Below, piece by piece: positions 63,535 to 64,000 of a DNA stretch of 64,000 bases. Each line of letters begins with the position of its first letter. Positions within the stretch are counted from its first letter, which is position 1. This DNA comes from an uncultured Oscillospiraceae bacterium (GTDB lineage: Bacteria > Bacillota > Clostridia > Oscillospirales > Oscillospiraceae), in assembly GCA_947627735.1 (NCBI GenBank), contig CANQXG010000003.1, positions 1-64,000 on the forward strand, given 5' to 3'. The notes beneath the pieces were generated by a model. The model made no database searches. It was not told the origin of the DNA and saw only the letters and a list, made by a program, of their open reading frames with translations. Made by a program: the position numbers and the translations under genes.

Positions 63535-64000
63535 CTATTTTTCCCGCTCTACCCAGATCATCAGCGCCGTCAGATCCGCGGGGGAGACCCCGGAGATGCG
63601 GCTGGCCTGGCCGAAGCTGACCGGGCGGATGGCGGAGAGCTTCTGCCGCGCCTCGGTGCGCACGCCGGGGACGGCGTCATAGTCGATATCCACCGGTATG
63701 CGCCGCTGTTCCATTTTGGCGAAGGCCTCCACCTCTCGGAGCTGACGCTGGATATATCCCTCATATTTTATGGATATCTCCACTTCCTCTGTCACGGCCC
63801 GGGGCAGGGCCGGCCGGTCCGGGTCCAGAGCGGAAAGTGAGTCATAAGAGTTCTCCGGTCGTTTCAGAAGCTGGTACAGCTTTCCCTTTTTCAGCCGGGC
63901 GATCTCCGCGTCTATCAATGCATATTTATCCAATACCGCCTGGTAGCGCTCCCGGCTGACGAGGCCGATCTCATAGCCGATGTATGCAAGTCGGATATCG
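63535..64000 (-). CDS. mnmG: tRNA uridine-5-carboxymethylaminomethyl modification enzyme MnmG, C-terminal part
   Basis: Partial: the gene runs off the right edge, and only the last 154 codons are here. The frame opens DIRLAYIGYEIGLVSRERY, the conserved core of the C-terminal helical domain that binds MnmE and tRNA, and ends with the typical YEGYIQRQ...RISGVSPADLTALMIW. The N-terminal FAD domain lies outside. Confidence 0.93.
   Translation of the reverse strand, partial: DIRLAYIGYEIGLVSRERYQAVLDKYALIDAEIARLKKGKLYQLLKRPENSYDSLSALDPDRPALPRAVTEEVEISIKYEGYIQRQLREVEAFAKMEQRRIPVDIDYDAVPGVRTEARQKLSAIRPVSFGQASRISGVSPADLTALMIWVEREK

Overview
The window looks like a chromosomal segment of a high-G+C, spore-forming, anaerobic Clostridia, most likely an Oscillospiraceae relative of Flavonifractor, Lawsonibacter or Pseudoflavonifractor. 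That assignment is inference. It rests on a SpoIID homologue, a Na+-translocating decarboxylase built from separate subunits, a ferredoxin-dependent 2-oxoacid oxidoreductase with a partner CoA transferase, small 2[4Fe-4S] ferredoxins, LPXTG-type surface proteins and Firmicutes-style promoters and ribosome binding sites. The strong G/C third-position bias creates very long antisense shadow frames, which are not listed.

Layout. 1-9.5 kb: radical SAM/SPASM protein, cardiolipin synthase, pyridoxal kinase, a large membrane protein of unknown family, and a four-gene oxaloacetate-decarboxylase-type sodium pump operon. 9.5-14.0 kb: tandem stem-loops and a 4.2 kb integrative element in tRNA-Ser(CGA). 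The element is bounded by a 57-bp direct repeat and holds fragments of a sortase-dependent pilus locus, one of which is fused in frame to a tyrosine recombinase. 14.1-21.2 kb: MFS permease, membrane-linked XRE regulator, membrane protein, argGH behind a likely ArgR operator, and an M20 amidohydrolase. 21.2-27.6 kb: a divergent MarR-controlled catabolic cluster (M20 hydrolase, VOC protein and MarR on one side; PatB/MalY lyase, esterase and MFS permease on the other). 27.7-33.3 kb: methyltransferase, ferredoxin, ClpC, two tandem hotdog thioesterases and SpoIID. 33.3-38.9 kb: membrane protein and korDABC with a CoA transferase and a PQ-loop-like protein. 38.9-44.8 kb: gltBD. 45.0-46.2 kb: tRNA-Pro(GGG) and a run of four small cysteine-rich peptides with double-glycine leaders. 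46.3-49.1 kb: alpha/beta hydrolase and FtsH. 49.5-58.9 kb: a giant vWA/pilin-domain surface adhesin split by a frameshift. 59.1-64.0 kb: flavin reductase, patatin, alanine dehydrogenase, GNAT acetyltransferase, frameshifted cupin and the 3' part of mnmG.

The metabolic genes fit amino-acid and organic-acid fermentation. Alanine dehydrogenase, glutamate synthase, the 2-oxoacid:ferredoxin oxidoreductase with CoA transferase and the decarboxylating Na+ pump connect amino acids, 2-oxoacids and a sodium gradient. The most unusual content is the tandem GG-leader zinc-ribbon peptide cluster, the pilin-integrase chimera in the tRNA-Ser element, and the interrupted giant adhesin. Two genes, and possibly a third, carry apparent single-base indels (adhesin, cupin, possibly the 46.3 kb hydrolase), so assembly error should be separated from real decay.
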